Origin: Undaria pinnatifida
Lineage: Eukaryota; Sar; Phaeophyceae; Laminariales; Alariaceae
DNA length: 64,000 nucleotides
Assembly (NCBI GenBank): GCA_012845835.1
Contig: JABAKD010000023.1
Location: 23,313,108 to 23,377,107 of the forward strand
Direction of reading: 5' to 3'
Program-made: the position numbers and the translations under genes
In this document: piece after piece, positions 35,626 through 46,495 of the stretch
Position numbering within the stretch: the stretch's first letter is position 1
Layout: the number at the start of each line of letters is the position of its first letter
Notes under the pieces: model-generated
Told to the model about the DNA's origin: nothing
Seen by the model: the letters and a program-made list of their open reading frames with translations, nothing else
The model's database searches: none

Positions 35626-37440
35626 ATACGTTTTTGTTTGAAAACTTTTCCCCCATATTATAAAACATTTCGTGGAATGATCCCCTGTTATCTCGGCTAA
35701 AAATCGTAAAAAAGCGCAGAGCAATATGCATGATGGTAGGTATTAATAGGCTAAACACACGGGTTTTTTTTTTGTTCTTGTGTCGATTTCGACCTTCACG
35801 GTTTCAGCTATAGGACCCCAAAACACCGGCCCACCGCACTTTTTTATTTTTCCGAAACTAGTCGGCGCCAGGGACTACAAAACATGGTTGTAGGAAGTTC
35901 GGCGCGATTAGTCGAAAATCTGATAGAGTGGTCTCGATTTCGAGTCAGATGTTGCGCGCAAAATTGATGTAGTACCGAAATCAAGTAGTTTCGAGGCTAA
36001 GCCGTAAGTAGTAAAAAAGAAATACCTGGTACAGTTTTTCGTGAAAAAATCCCAATGTCCACGCCGTTTTGGTGAAGAACGAAGTAGGTCCTTAAACCTC
36101 GCACACGCGCGTTGTGCGCCCTATCAGCGAATATGAAGACGTTTTCCGTTTTGGTTAATTTTTCTTTCGCGACAAAGTTGGTTTACCTCATGGCCCAAAC
36201 ATCCAAAACTGGATATAAAACAAATGACCAGATATTTCACGGAACAAAATCGGGAACAAAACGTCCTTCGAAAGTTTGGCGAGTTTTCATACAACACGTG
36301 TTCTTCAGGGTTGACTAGTCCAAATGGCGTAGACATCGGCTGGGCTCAAAAGTTGGTACCCTCAGCTTGAACCAACCTGTAAACGAACGCAAACCTGGCG
36401 AAATTCATCGATAGCTTGACTGTTCATAACGCGAAAATCCCAACAAGACGACAGAACGCAGGAGTGCGGCAAACGAAACGAATTCGAACGTGCACTCCGC
36501 TGAATAGAAAACACCAAAATCGAGGCGAACCCGTGCGAAATGCATACGATGACCGACCGTGGAGCAGCTCGACGAAATCGCCGAAACAAGTAGTACCGGT
36601 TGCACTTGGAAACCTACGATAACATCAAATCGCCAGATACCTGACAACGGGAACCGCACCACCAGAGCATAAAGAACTAAAACGAACGTGCCGTGTTGAG
36701 CACGAGACATACCACAGTGTTCGGGCACCTCCTGACACATTGGCGTGGAGGAACATGAAATGCAGCCTCTAAATCCATCTCGAGAAGAAAAAAATCGTAG
36801 ACAAGGCGAAGAGACAACAATCTGCAGAGGTATTTGCAGAATATGAACGTCACGAGGGAACACATGCGAAGAAGGACGCCCCCGATGCAGAGGCGTGGAG
36901 GAGTCGTACACCCATCTAGATTCATCTGTCGATGCCGAAGTGACAGAAGACGGTATGGACGAGCGTGGCGTAAGAAAAGGGGGTGTGGATGCGGTCAGAA
37001 AAGGCGCTTGTTGAAACGGAAACGTAATATCGCTACCAAAAGGTGTATGAGGAAGGCGGGATGATGCTAGGGGCGGGCGGAGCACACATCAGAGCATGCG
37101 CGAGGTATTCGCTTTGCCCCGTGTTTATTCTGGACGACTTCAAGATTAAGGAATGGAGGTGTGGATGCGATGGGGAAATACACTTTTTTGGAGGGAAAGT
37201 GTTACGAAACAAAAGCACAGAGGCGGGTGCACAGGGGCAGATGATTGAAACAACGCACGGCACAGAGCATAAAGGACGCAGTATTCACTTGGCCCCTTGT
37301 TTCTTCTGCGTGGGCGTCGAGACGAGCCGTTGCCCGCGGTGTTGCACGTGGCGTTTATTCGAGTACTGTAGCGTCCTATTACTTTGGGCTCCATCTAAAG
37401 ATTGTATCGAGCTTCCGAGCCGTCCTAGCCCCCAACCTCC
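35626..37440. other. No supported gene; long minus-strand frame not called
   Basis: The minus-strand frame 36405-37085 (226 codons, Ser/Pro/Phe-rich) is the longest single frame in this part of the window, but it shows no domain. TACCTGGTA occurs at 36023. Confidence 0.4.
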
Positions 37441-37448
37441 AAAGACGA

Positions 37449-37781
37449 TCACCTTGCAACAACTAATACGGGTAATTCGATCGGCACGTGCCCGGCGCCT
37501 TCATACCTGATAAACATCCGGTTATTTCTCCTAATGCAGCCCGCGATGTTGCTCGGATGGAATGTTAGTTCTGAGTCGTTCAACTTGCTGAGTTCTTCCG
37601 GCTCCTTCATGGGAAATTTTCCGAAGATCCTTCGCTTCCTCCGATGCAACTGACGAATTTCGTTCCGCTCTGCCGGGAAGGAAGCGTCTTGGGTTTCCTC
37701 CACGAGTTCGAGCCGTCCGGGCTGGACACACGCGGCACCCCCGCAGGTGCCGCCGCCGGCCCCGCTGCTGGGGGGCGGCAC
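37449..37781 (-). CDS. Possible host exon or gene fragment, unknown function
   Basis: A 110-codon minus-strand frame. It begins Gly/Pro-rich in a GC-rich patch (37690-37810). It continues with a mixed-charge, protein-like sequence: VEETQDASFPAERNEIRQLH, RRKRRIFGKFPMKEPEELSK, LNDSELTFHPSNIAGCIRRN. Just after RNNRMFIR the minus strand reads CAG/GTATGA (about 37508-37516), close to a splice donor, so the exon could end there rather than at the in-frame stop. The balanced composition is unlike the low-complexity frames elsewhere. No family is recognised, and no partner exon was identified. A transposon fragment is possible. Confidence 0.3.
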   Translation of the reverse strand: MPPPSSGAGGGTCGGAACVQPGRLELVEETQDASFPAERNEIRQLHRRKRRIFGKFPMKEPEELSKLNDSELTFHPSNIAGCIRRNNRMFIRYEGAGHVPIELPVLVVAR

Positions 37782-37906
37782 CGGCCGAGCCCGCGGCGCC
37801 TCGGCCCTCCGTGACCCGATCCCGGCGAAAAATCGATATTTTGTACAGGGTTAGACCGGGCAAGTGTTCGGCGAGCCGGTTTTCCCGACACCGAGGACTT
37901 ATCGTA

Positions 37907-37922
37907 TACCTGGTACCTGGTA
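37907..37922. repeat. Overlapping pair of TACCTGGTA motifs
   Basis: Two exact copies overlap by two bases (37907-37915 and 37914-37922). They belong to a cluster of this palindromic 9-mer between 36.0 and 46.7 kb. Confidence 0.7.
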
Positions 37923-38144
37923 TATGTTTATTGTACGTAAAACAGCTACTCACAGTATTATACTATTACAATATATATATGATGTACACATTTCCATGCA
38001 CACAATCAAAGAACTTCCATCCTCAGGGACACAGTGAACCCATCCCCTGTCGGGGAAGATCCCATGAAAAATATGCTATTGCTGTATATGCAAGTATGAA
38101 CGCGTGTACGTACGTACCTGCTGCGATGTACACGCAGTACAAAT

Positions 38145-38384
38145 CGGCTCACTAAGCAGTACTCACCAGATATTGATTCCTATTACAAGGTTCCCCTTCG
38201 GGATGGGGTTAACTTCACATCCCGGGGCCGTCGCAAGTCCACAAGGGGGAACAGGCGTATACATCGACTCACTAAGCTGTACTCACCAGATGTTGATTCC
38301 TATTGCAAGGTTCCCCTTCGGGATGGGGTTAACTTCACATCCCGGGGCCGTCGCATGTCCACAAGGGGGAACACAGGCGTTCCA
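38145..38384 (+). repeat. 120-bp tandem duplication with a strong stem-loop
   Basis: Copies start at 38145 and 38265 (cggctcactaag / cgactcactaag). Each holds ccccttcgggatgggg and cacatcccgggg, which can fold as alternative C-rich/G-rich stems, and ends in acaagggggaaca. No function is assigned. Confidence 0.85.
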
Positions 38385-38399
38385 ATGATATGCATGAGC

Positions 38400-39124
38400 T
38401 TCTGCTTTTCACGTTGCCGTATGCTTCGTATCTCCTGGTATTAGTTCCGACGATGTGTGCTTGATCGTTGTATTGGGGGTGGACATTTTTTCATGGTTCG
38501 ATCTCCTGCGGTGCACCAAGCACACACATACACCGCTACTACTGGCACAAAAGCAAAGGCTTGTAACATGGCTGCCATTGTGCTGCTGCTGTATACCAGG
38601 TACTGATTTTGAGGCGGCGAGGCTGAGCCGGTGCATTTGAAAAAACGACCCACCGCTCTTCGTGGTCGTGTGCCTATGATGACACAGCCCCACTCACACG
38701 TACCTGGTACATACAAAAGCGCACACGCATATACACATACACATACACATACTCACAGAAGCCCCGGCCGTGGCTGCCACAAAGGCGAGAGGTCCCAGCG
38801 CGGCTGCTGCTGTGCTGTGACATACAGAAGTGCACACACATACACAGAAACACATAATCACGGTCTGTGGCTGCGACAAAGGAGAAATCTCACACGTCGG
38901 CTGCTGTTGTACCGTGACTGCCACAAGTACGGCTCCCTGAGGGCCATGTGTGATGCTGTAGCGCAGCGGCAGAGCGAGTAAAACATAATCATATGGGTTT
39001 ATATTGGCACCGGACAGATGTGCTGCTGCTGCTGGCTGTATGTAGGTGCGTTGTAGCAGACAGCAGAGCTGGCAAAAGCAATTGACCTGATGTTGTACAA
39101 CAGGCTGGAGAGAGCGCAGCGGAT
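38400..39124. other. Simple-sequence region with CTG and CACATA repeats, no gene
   Basis: A (CACATA)n-like tract lies at 38720-38755. A ~99-bp unit containing 'gtggctgc.acaaaggmga' and 'cggctgctgctgtgctgtga' occurs at 38767 and again, diverged, at 38866. TACCAGGTA is at 38594 and TACCTGGTA at 38701. Confidence 0.55.
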
Positions 39125-41215
39125 AAAAAAGTAGAAGTGGCCAAAACGGGGGTATAACCCCGATGTTTTCGGTCCTTCGGCGGATACGCAAAACACGCCA
39201 GAGAGACGCGCCCGCGCTTGCCCCAAACCGCCTAAAGTTCAATTCTGACGCGCCTGCAAGACAGCTGGAGAAAAAATCAAGCACGCACACATTTGATTTT
39301 TTTCGCGCATGGCATTGGGGCTATTGGGGCCGCGACGCAGGACGGCGGGGGAGGGGGGGGGAGGGCATACTCATTTGTTGCTTGTCTTGGTCATTTGACC
39401 ATTAACCACGCATCCCTTTCGAGACGAATCACCGTTCCTACTACTATTAGAGATACCTCCAACATTTGGGCGCTCATTACGCTTTTCCCATGTATTACTT
39501 AAGAACTGTTTGCTGATCCTATCCCTTTCCTGTTTCCGCCGTCTGTGGCCGTCTATCTCCTAGGATAGCGTTCGATTTCTCGCTACTCTCTAGTCTACCA
39601 AACTCTTCCATGTCACATTCGTCTAATTTACTCATCTCCTGCTCTAACACATCCCGCCCCGCCTTTGCACTTCTCATTCTCCTGCGACGCAGGAGGGGGC
39701 TAAATAATATCCCCCCTTTCGACTACAACTGGGGGGGGGTATACCACTTGTTGACCACATTTGTCCCCCTTTTGTCCGAAACCACACAACCGTTTGACCA
39801 ATTCTGCCACCCTCGACAGCGAGTACAACAAGGACGGCTACACGTCACCGCCCAACAGCCCTAGTCGCATACGAGCGGAACATTTTGTAGTTGCAAGTAT
39901 TTACGATCGTTCGTCTCCGAAAAATGGGGTACAAACAATGCAAAGCAAGCATGAAGCTCGAAGCCAAATATAGTTGTTTTTAACTTTTCACATTGTGGGA
40001 GAACCAAAACGTAGGTCGTGTGTGCTACCTGGGGCAAGGTGCTGTGCTCGGTTCTTCGTTGTCGGGCCACACAAACCTGCGCGACTCACATCGAACGCAT
40101 AGCACAGACAACCGGTGGCTTGAACCGTGGAGCCAGGTGGATCAACTCCTTCCCAAAGGGAATAAAAGGGGAAACAAACAGAGGCGGAAAACACCGCCAA
40201 CACTCGTATCATGTCAGTACTGTACTGGTCCCCCTCTAGCGCCGGTGTGTGCCAGCCAGAAATATCGGCACTATAGCGACAACCGGCACAACCATCCCAT
40301 ACATCCAAACTGGTTGTTCCTATCGGTGCCAAGCGATTTCACAGGCATTTAAGCGGGCAACCGGCACTACTCGATCGGCACTATAGAGGGACATCTATTG
40401 TGTACGCGTCGTCTAATACCGTATCGTACCAAGTCATACAACGTTCGTCGCGTTCCATTTTATAGATAAGAGCAAACGATTGCTTGGATCTTCGACAACA
40501 ATGGACAGGCTTGCTACACCGTTGGTGATTGTCCTTGTTGTTTATGGTTCGATATGTGCATTGTATTTGTGGCCAGACACGAAGCACCGAGCACAGCAAC
40601 GAGCTCTGAGCAGCACACGCGCCCACGACCTGCGGTATGTATTTTGGTTCTCCCGTGGTGTAATAAATATAAGAAGCGAATATATTAGATTTCGTGGTGA
40701 AGATTTGCTTTATTGTGTTTGTTTCCTGCGCCGTCATCTTGTCGGAGACGAACGATCGCTACTACTCACAACTACTCGCAACTACTGCGTGTTCCGCTCA
40801 TGGTCTATTCGGACTGTTGGGCGGTGACGTGTAGCCGTCCTTGTTATACTCTCTTTCGAGGGTGTCATAATTGGTCTACAAGGGTATGGCTTCGGTCAAA
40901 AGCGGGATAAATGTGGTCAAGATGGGGTAGTACATAAATGTAGTATTTTTGCGGCCCAAGTTGTAGTCGACAAGGGGAATTGTTTTGCCCCTTCTTGCGT
41001 CGCGGCTCCGTTAGCCCCAATACCGTGCGCGAAAACAAATAACGAGTGCGTGCTCGGTTTTCTTTGCGGGTGTCTTGCCGGCTCGTCAGAATTGAATTTT
41101 AGGGAACTTGGGGCAAGCGCGGGCATGGGCACGTCTATGGGCGTGCTTTCGCTAAACCCCCAAATGGCCAAAAAACCCGGGGGTATACACCCCTTTGACT
41201 ATTTTTCGTAAAAAT
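39125..41215. repeat. 2.1-kb imperfect palindrome (fold-back element)
   Basis: The left arm (39125-40115) is found again in reverse complement in the right arm (about 40530-41215). Matching blocks, outside to inside: ggccaaaa...gggggtata; cccgcgcttgcccca...aattctgacg; ttcgcgcaygg.attggggct; the block tataacaaggacggctacac, which begins inside the left arm as gtacaac; cgatcgttcgtctccga; and gctgtgctcggt.cttcg. The left arm carries an extra ~280 bases (39420-39700). The loop is about 40115-40530. The arms encode mirrored peptide fragments (LKFNSD, HGIGA.GAATQ) from opposite strands, which reflects the duplication. No transposase is visible, so a non-autonomous fold-back element or an inverted duplication fits. 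Confidence 0.8.
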
Positions 41216-41789
41216 ATATGAGAGCGGAGCGGGCTATTAACGAAAATAGTGGGTTTTCCATGCACCTACTCGGCTGGACGAGGCGAAATACAACCCTTGA
41301 CACAAGAGCAGGCTCAGCGACTTTGAATGCTCAGAACACGCGCCACTTAGCCAGGTACCAGACATGCGGCGTAATGTACCGACGGACCTATTGCTTGCCC
41401 CGCAGCCGAAACCGAGAAAAAAATCAATCAGCAGACGGAGCATGCTAAAAGAAAAAGGCATATTTTACGTACACACACCTGGTATACCGTAGTATACCCG
41501 GGGAGGATTACTCATCTACAGTATACCCGGAGAGGATTCGGCGCCATCCCTGGAAAACAAACTGCTGTACGAATGTACGTAAGAACTACCCAGTACGCAA
41601 GAACTCGCGCTAGGATTTTGCTACTACTGCTCTACACATTTCTGGAGGCACGATCAAAGCACCCCTGTTTCCCCGAGGGCACAATAAACCCACCCCCGGC
41701 AGGAGAAGACAACATCCCATCCCCCCCCAAAGTGTATTACGGCTTTACCAGGTATGTGTACGTATGAAGGCATATACGACGTATTGCGT
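41216..41789. other. No gene seen
   Basis: Contains a short duplicated phrase 'agtataccygg.gaggatt' (41492 and 41520) and ACCTGGTA/TACCAGGTA motifs at 41477 and 41746. Confidence 0.4.
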
Positions 41790-41997
41790 TCTCACCACCC
41801 AAACATACCACATAAAGTACCCAACATGTTACAGTTCTTGAGATGGTCGGCATGTTTGTTTCAGAATACCCAAATCGCGTGGCGAAGCCTTCATGTGATA
41901 CGTAAAAAAAAACACCCCAAACACGAAAACAAGCCTAAAAAACTCAACATTGAGCAACATTTTTGGCACTTTTTCTGGTACGTGTGGGGTGGTGAGA
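41790..41997. mobile_element. MITE-like fold-back element, 208 bp
   Basis: The left end tctcaccacccaaacatacc is mirrored by the right end ggtacgtgtggggtggtgaga. The inverted similarity runs about 42 bases with mismatches. The interior is AT-rich and non-coding. No clear target-site duplication was seen, so the assignment rests on the arms alone. The 138-codon frame 41754-42170 passes through it and is not called. Confidence 0.45.
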
Positions 41998-42231
41998 CCG
42001 GTCAAACGGCCTCTGGCGTACACCCGGGGGTTGTTGCTTATTCGACGTCATCACCAGAAAAAAATCTTCCTGATATTATAAATCTCCAAAAGGGAACAAA
42101 ACAAAACATAACGGGAAAAAAATGCCGCGTGAAAAGAGTCAGATCAATTATCAATTTGATGAATGATTGACAACATAACCAGATTGCTTATGAACTTGGG
42201 TTAAGCGGGGGGGGGGTGGCTAAACAAACCA

Positions 42232-42710
42232 GGGTTTTTCACCGGTCATGACCCGACCTGCGGGTCGTTCAGAGGAGTTTCAAAATGTTGCGGGTCGGAT
42301 CGGGTCGAGTCGGATCGGGTCGGGTCGGGTCGGGTCGGGTCGGGTCGGGTCGGGTCGGGTCGGGTCGGGTCGGGTCGGGTCGGGTCGGGTCGGGTCGGGT
42401 CGGGTCGGGTCGGGTCGGGTCGGGTCGGGTCGGGTCGGGTCGGGTCGGGTCGGGTCGGGTCGGGTCGGGTCGGGTCGGGTCGGGTCGGGTCGGGTCGGGT
42501 CGGGTCGGGTCGGGTCGGGTCGGGTCGGGTCGGGTCGGAGCAGGTCGACAGGTTTTAAAATCTAGCGGATCGCGCCGGGTCGGGTCAGGAGGTTCAAAAT
42601 CTCGCGGGTCGGGTCGAGTCGGGTCAAGACGTCTAGTTTTTTTTGCGGGTTGGGTCGGGTCAGGTGACCCGACCCGACCTGAACCTTGAGGCTTGTCCTG
42701 GCCCGTGAAC
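42232..42710 (+). repeat. GGGTC array copy 3, with ~44 pure GGGTC units
   Basis: From 42316 to 42538 the sequence is an uninterrupted (GGGTC)n tract of about 223 bases. It is flanked by imperfect units and by the left end ccagggtttttcaccggtc, which matches the reverse complement of the right end of copy 1. After 42545 the 41-bp type units (aaaatctcgcgggtcgg) reappear. Translated frames give only Gly-Ser-Gly-Arg-Val repeats. Confidence 0.9.
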
Positions 42711-44750
42711 AGTCATAAGAAAAAGGGCAACAACCAAAACCAGGTATACTTGGTCACTTGTGACCCAAAAGCAGGTACCTGGAACATGTTTTTGTTCTCC
42801 TGGGTACCTTTTCCCTTCCCCCCCAGCGTTACTTTTTTTATATCTCTCTTTTTTTTATGGTTTCAGTTTTTGTTATTTCTTCTTTTCTTTCGTCCTTGCA
42901 AGTCGTCTGGTGTGCTAGCTTGCTCGTTCCGTGCATTCATTGCGCTTGGCAGTCCATGGCCGAACGATCGCACTCGTGCTACTGTATTCGCGATGTGTAT
43001 CTCGGTCTCGTAGTTTGTGACCACAGAGCTCGTTTCTCTGGGAGAAGGCATCGGCACGGACACTGGTTGTGCGGATGTAGATAAGTGGAAATAACAGTTA
43101 TCGTGAAGAATGCGCACAGACTGATACCAAGTACATAAACGCAGGCACAAGATTGGCCAAAACCACTTGCCTGCAGAGTCTTCTCAGTCTTCGCGTTAAA
43201 ATATATTACGAGTGGTCATTCGTTATCTGTTATACTCCTCCCTGTGGGCGATGGTGGTTGAGCAGTGAGAAAGTGAGAAAGAAAAGAAGCAAATGGCGAT
43301 GTGATTGACTGAAACAAAGAAATGGCGTTGTGAGCAACATTGAAACAAAAAATACACTGTAGGCCAGTGATTGAGCCTCAAAGCACAACCAAATATAGTT
43401 GAAGCCGACTACAGTAACATTATACAGGTGTGACTGGGTCATTTTACTTCAGAAAGAGGCGCGATGTCCTGTAAGCCAATCGCGTGATTCCTCTGGCGTC
43501 ATTTGCACTTGATTGAGTATGCCCCTGTTTTTGAGTCAAAAGAGTCAGAATCGACCAGGCATACCTGTTTTTTGTTATTGCCCCTAAACAAATGTGAAAC
43601 TAGACCTGCGTCCCTTTAGGGTTTAGTTTATATTTCGTTTTTTCCAGACCATTACCATATATAAAATACATTTTCTTATGCGCGGCATTCTGTCCGTGTT
43701 TGTTTAAAGTTATCGATAGTGGCGTCTTTTCGCGGACGCTGATAACTCCCGACAGGAGAAGGCCCGGCCTTGCGCTCTCGGCGGTGGGTTAACACATGTC
43801 ACCCGCCGTTGCCCTGGAAGTCTCGTGATTCTGCTCTCTAAGCTGGGTGAGGAATCCGGCTCCGCGTTTGCGAGATAGAGTCAACTGTCTATTTTCTGGA
43901 CAAAAAAACTGGAAGATAACAGTCAGTAGTTCGTACATTAGATGTTACCAACACTACCACTGTACCAATATGCTATGAAATCTATGTTGCCAAGACCATG
44001 ATAAAAGAAAGTGGTAGGTGCTTCTAGTACTACTGCTGTACCAGTAGTTCGTACGCTAATGCAATACTGATGCAGTCCAGTATACTGATTACTGACAATA
44101 TCTTCGATATGTGAAGTGCTACTACCGCCACGTTGTCGGAATTAGCACTTCGTCCGGGAAGGAATGACGACAACGCGGGAAACCTCTCGAACACGGATCA
44201 ATATGAAATCGTCGACGCTGTCATCTACATTCAAGTGGTCTCGCCCGGAGCCTAGCAAGTTGACAGTGGCTTGCTTGTGTCTCGATATCGAATACCATTC
44301 GTGATCTACTGTTGGTTTGTTGTGCGTGAAAAACAACACAGTTCCACCCACACGTACGACCTGCTAGCGTAGTGTACTGCTGTACGATTCCGAGTATGGT
44401 AAGTGATTCTAGGTCCTACCACTCCCTCCGGAAATGCAATCGCTGTTTTTTTATTTTGTTGGTAAACATACGCTCTATTATTTACGTGCATATTTCAGTG
44501 TTCAATAATTCAGCAGGAGCAAGATATTAGAAACAACTACAGTACAGTAGTAGATACTATGTTGTTATACCGATAATACGCAAGTCTGCATAGGGGTTCG
44601 TCTGTTGCTGTTGCTGTTTTGTGGGCTGCTACTGACATATTTGTTGGTACAGATATGTCTCGTGCTATGAGATTATATGATACACACTGGTATGCATCTG
44701 TGAGCTATCGATACCTGCCTCGTATACTGCAGAACACGCAAGATAACGCA
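42711..44750. other. Unique, non-coding sequence
   Basis: No frame resembles a protein. Pyrimidine-rich stretches lie at 42810-42900, and CTG/CTA triplet scatter at 44000-44110. Nothing is recognised. Confidence 0.45.
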
Positions 44751-44756
44751 CCTCAT

Positions 44757-44886
44757 CGGACGATTTTCAAGGCGAATTTCTGGACAACGGGGAGAGTGCA
44801 AACGCCAACCGTTGTGTCTTTCGGACGATTTTCACGGCGAATTTCTGGACAACCGGGAGAGTGCAAACACCAACCGTTGCGTCTTT
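44757..44886 (+). repeat. 65-bp tandem duplication
   Basis: Units start 'cggacgattttca' at 44757 and 44822. Both contain 'gcgaatttctggacaac' and 'accaaccgttg'. The 129-codon frame 44619-45008 runs across both copies but is not recognised. Confidence 0.85.
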
Positions 44887-45239
44887 TATCTATACTAAGT
44901 GCTGGTATGATGACCGTTGCAGACGTCTATTTGGTCGCGCTCCTAACTGCATTAGGCTACTGCGTTGGCAGTCACTGTGTTGAACTTGTCAGGAAGACCC
45001 CTCATTGAACGAAGCTCACGTCCTGGTAGACCTCTCCTTACACAGAAACCATGACCTTTCTATATATGGCATGCAGACATGAGGACCTCAGCCGTTCATG
45101 GTTGATGAACATGTGGACATTGCTACTAACTCCTTTCCCACTCCGGAGGTCGTCCTCGGCATATTCTCTCACCTCTCTGCCATCCTCAACCCTTAGTTGC
45201 CGACGAGAAAATTACTCACTCCTATGACCAAATGGTTGT

Positions 45240-45330
45240 TTAGTCTTTGGTATTACGGTCAAATGATCAAGACGACTGATTGTGAGTTGAGGACATGAGT
45301 TCGAGCATCGCAGAGTTGCTTCATTTTTTT
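45240..45330 (+). other. Weak tRNA-like/SINE-head candidate
   Basis: A B-box match gagttcgagcatc at 45298-45310 follows an A-box-like cggtcaaatgatcaagac about 40 bases upstream, and a T-rich stretch follows downstream. The D and T stems do not pair well, so this is not a functional tRNA gene. Confidence 0.2.
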
Positions 45331-45618
45331 ATTTTACGTTTATAGCTTTCTTGTTGTACGCCTTTCTGCTTTGGTTTTGTCTACTTTTGTGTCATTCCAG
45401 GCAGGGATCCTTCTGGGTTTCTATTATTTGTTTTATTTTCGACTGCTGTATTTTCTTCTTTGGCTTGGGTTTTGCTGTGTTTGTACTGTTGCGCTATTAA
45501 TCGGCGTACCCAGCACACTGATACCAGGTACTAGGAATTACATTTGAATTCCTTTGTTGTTCATTTGGGATTGATTTTGGTTTTAATTCTCTTTTTCACA
45601 GCAATACATGCGAGTTAA

Positions 45619-45860
45619 GACAGGGTCGTAGATACCTATCGTAGATCTCGTACACGCATGCGCGAGAGGACACGTCACCGGTCAGGCAATATACGATCCC
45701 GGGTCGCGAGCGGTTTCACCCGTCATAGACGGTGTGCAAGACGGGGTCGTAGATACCTATCGTAGATCTCGTACACCCATGCGCGAGAGGACACGTCACC
45801 GGTCAGGCAATACACGATCCCGGGTCGCGAGCGGTGTCACCCGTCATAGACGGCGTTGAC
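45619..45860 (+). repeat. 121-bp tandem duplication
   Basis: Units begin 'gacrgggtcgtagatacc' at 45619 and 45740 and run through 'gatcccgggtcgcgagcgg' and 'cccgtcatagacgg'. Identity is high, so the duplication is recent. No gene is present. Confidence 0.9.
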
Positions 45861-46186
45861 CCGTCCCCGGAAGGTTAGCCTCCGAAAGATAATCCCGCCG
45901 CATGACGAGAGGGCATAAGCCCACCGTCAGTCTAGCTTTAGCGTCTCCTTGTTACATCTAAGAAAGGTTTCAGCGTGCGCCCGCTGTGAAGGCGATCGTC
46001 AACGGACCTCAGCGCCGCGATGACCTCTCTGCTTTGACTTCAGCTCCGCGACGCCCTGTCAGCTCCCACCTCAGCTACGAGACGAGTACAAGACCTCCGG
46101 AACCGCCCTCTCCACTTCGACACCAATATCCGTGAGAGGCCAGAGTCCATATTTGAATGCGGAGTAGTACTGAAGCAGGATTTTTC

Positions 46187-46495
46187 ACGGTTCATGACCC
46201 GACCCACGGGTCGGGTCAAATGGGTTTCAAAATCTCGCGGGTAGGGTCGGGCCGGGTCATTACGTTTTAAAATCTCACGGATCGAGTCGGGTCGGGTCAA
46301 GAGTTTTCAAAATCTCGCGGGTCAGGTCGGGTCGGGTCAATAGAGGCTTCAAAATCTCGCGGGTCGGGTCGGGTCGGGTCAAGAGGCTTTAGAATCTCGA
46401 GGGTTGGGTCGGGTCGGGTCAAGAGCTTATTAAAATCTCTCGGGTCGGGTCGGGTCATGACCTGCGGGTTGTTTTTGCCCGACCTGCGGGTCGAA
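46187..46495 (+). repeat. GGGTC array copy 4, 40-42-bp units
   Basis: Opens tttttcacggttcatgaccc, then repeats 'aatctcgcgg' at 46231, 46271 (as aatctcacgg), 46311 and 46353, each followed by GGGTC runs, and ends gacctgcgggtcg. The family is the same as at 27-603, 42232-42710 and 48775-49365. Confidence 0.85.

Noticed and set aside
36405-37085. 226-codon minus-strand frame
   Set aside because: A frame of this length is only mildly unlikely by chance in 64 kb. Ser/Pro/Phe-rich composition, no domain, no supporting splice or promoter context.
37531-37953. 140-codon minus-strand frame overlapping the called exon candidate
   Set aside because: Arg/Gly/Ala-rich reading of a GC-rich patch; the alternative frame is more protein-like.
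42316-42538. Interstitial telomere
   Set aside because: GGGTC is not a telomere repeat I know, and it sits inside a dispersed element family.
45240-45330. Functional tRNA gene
   Set aside because: The B box fits, but the D, anticodon and T stems do not pair.
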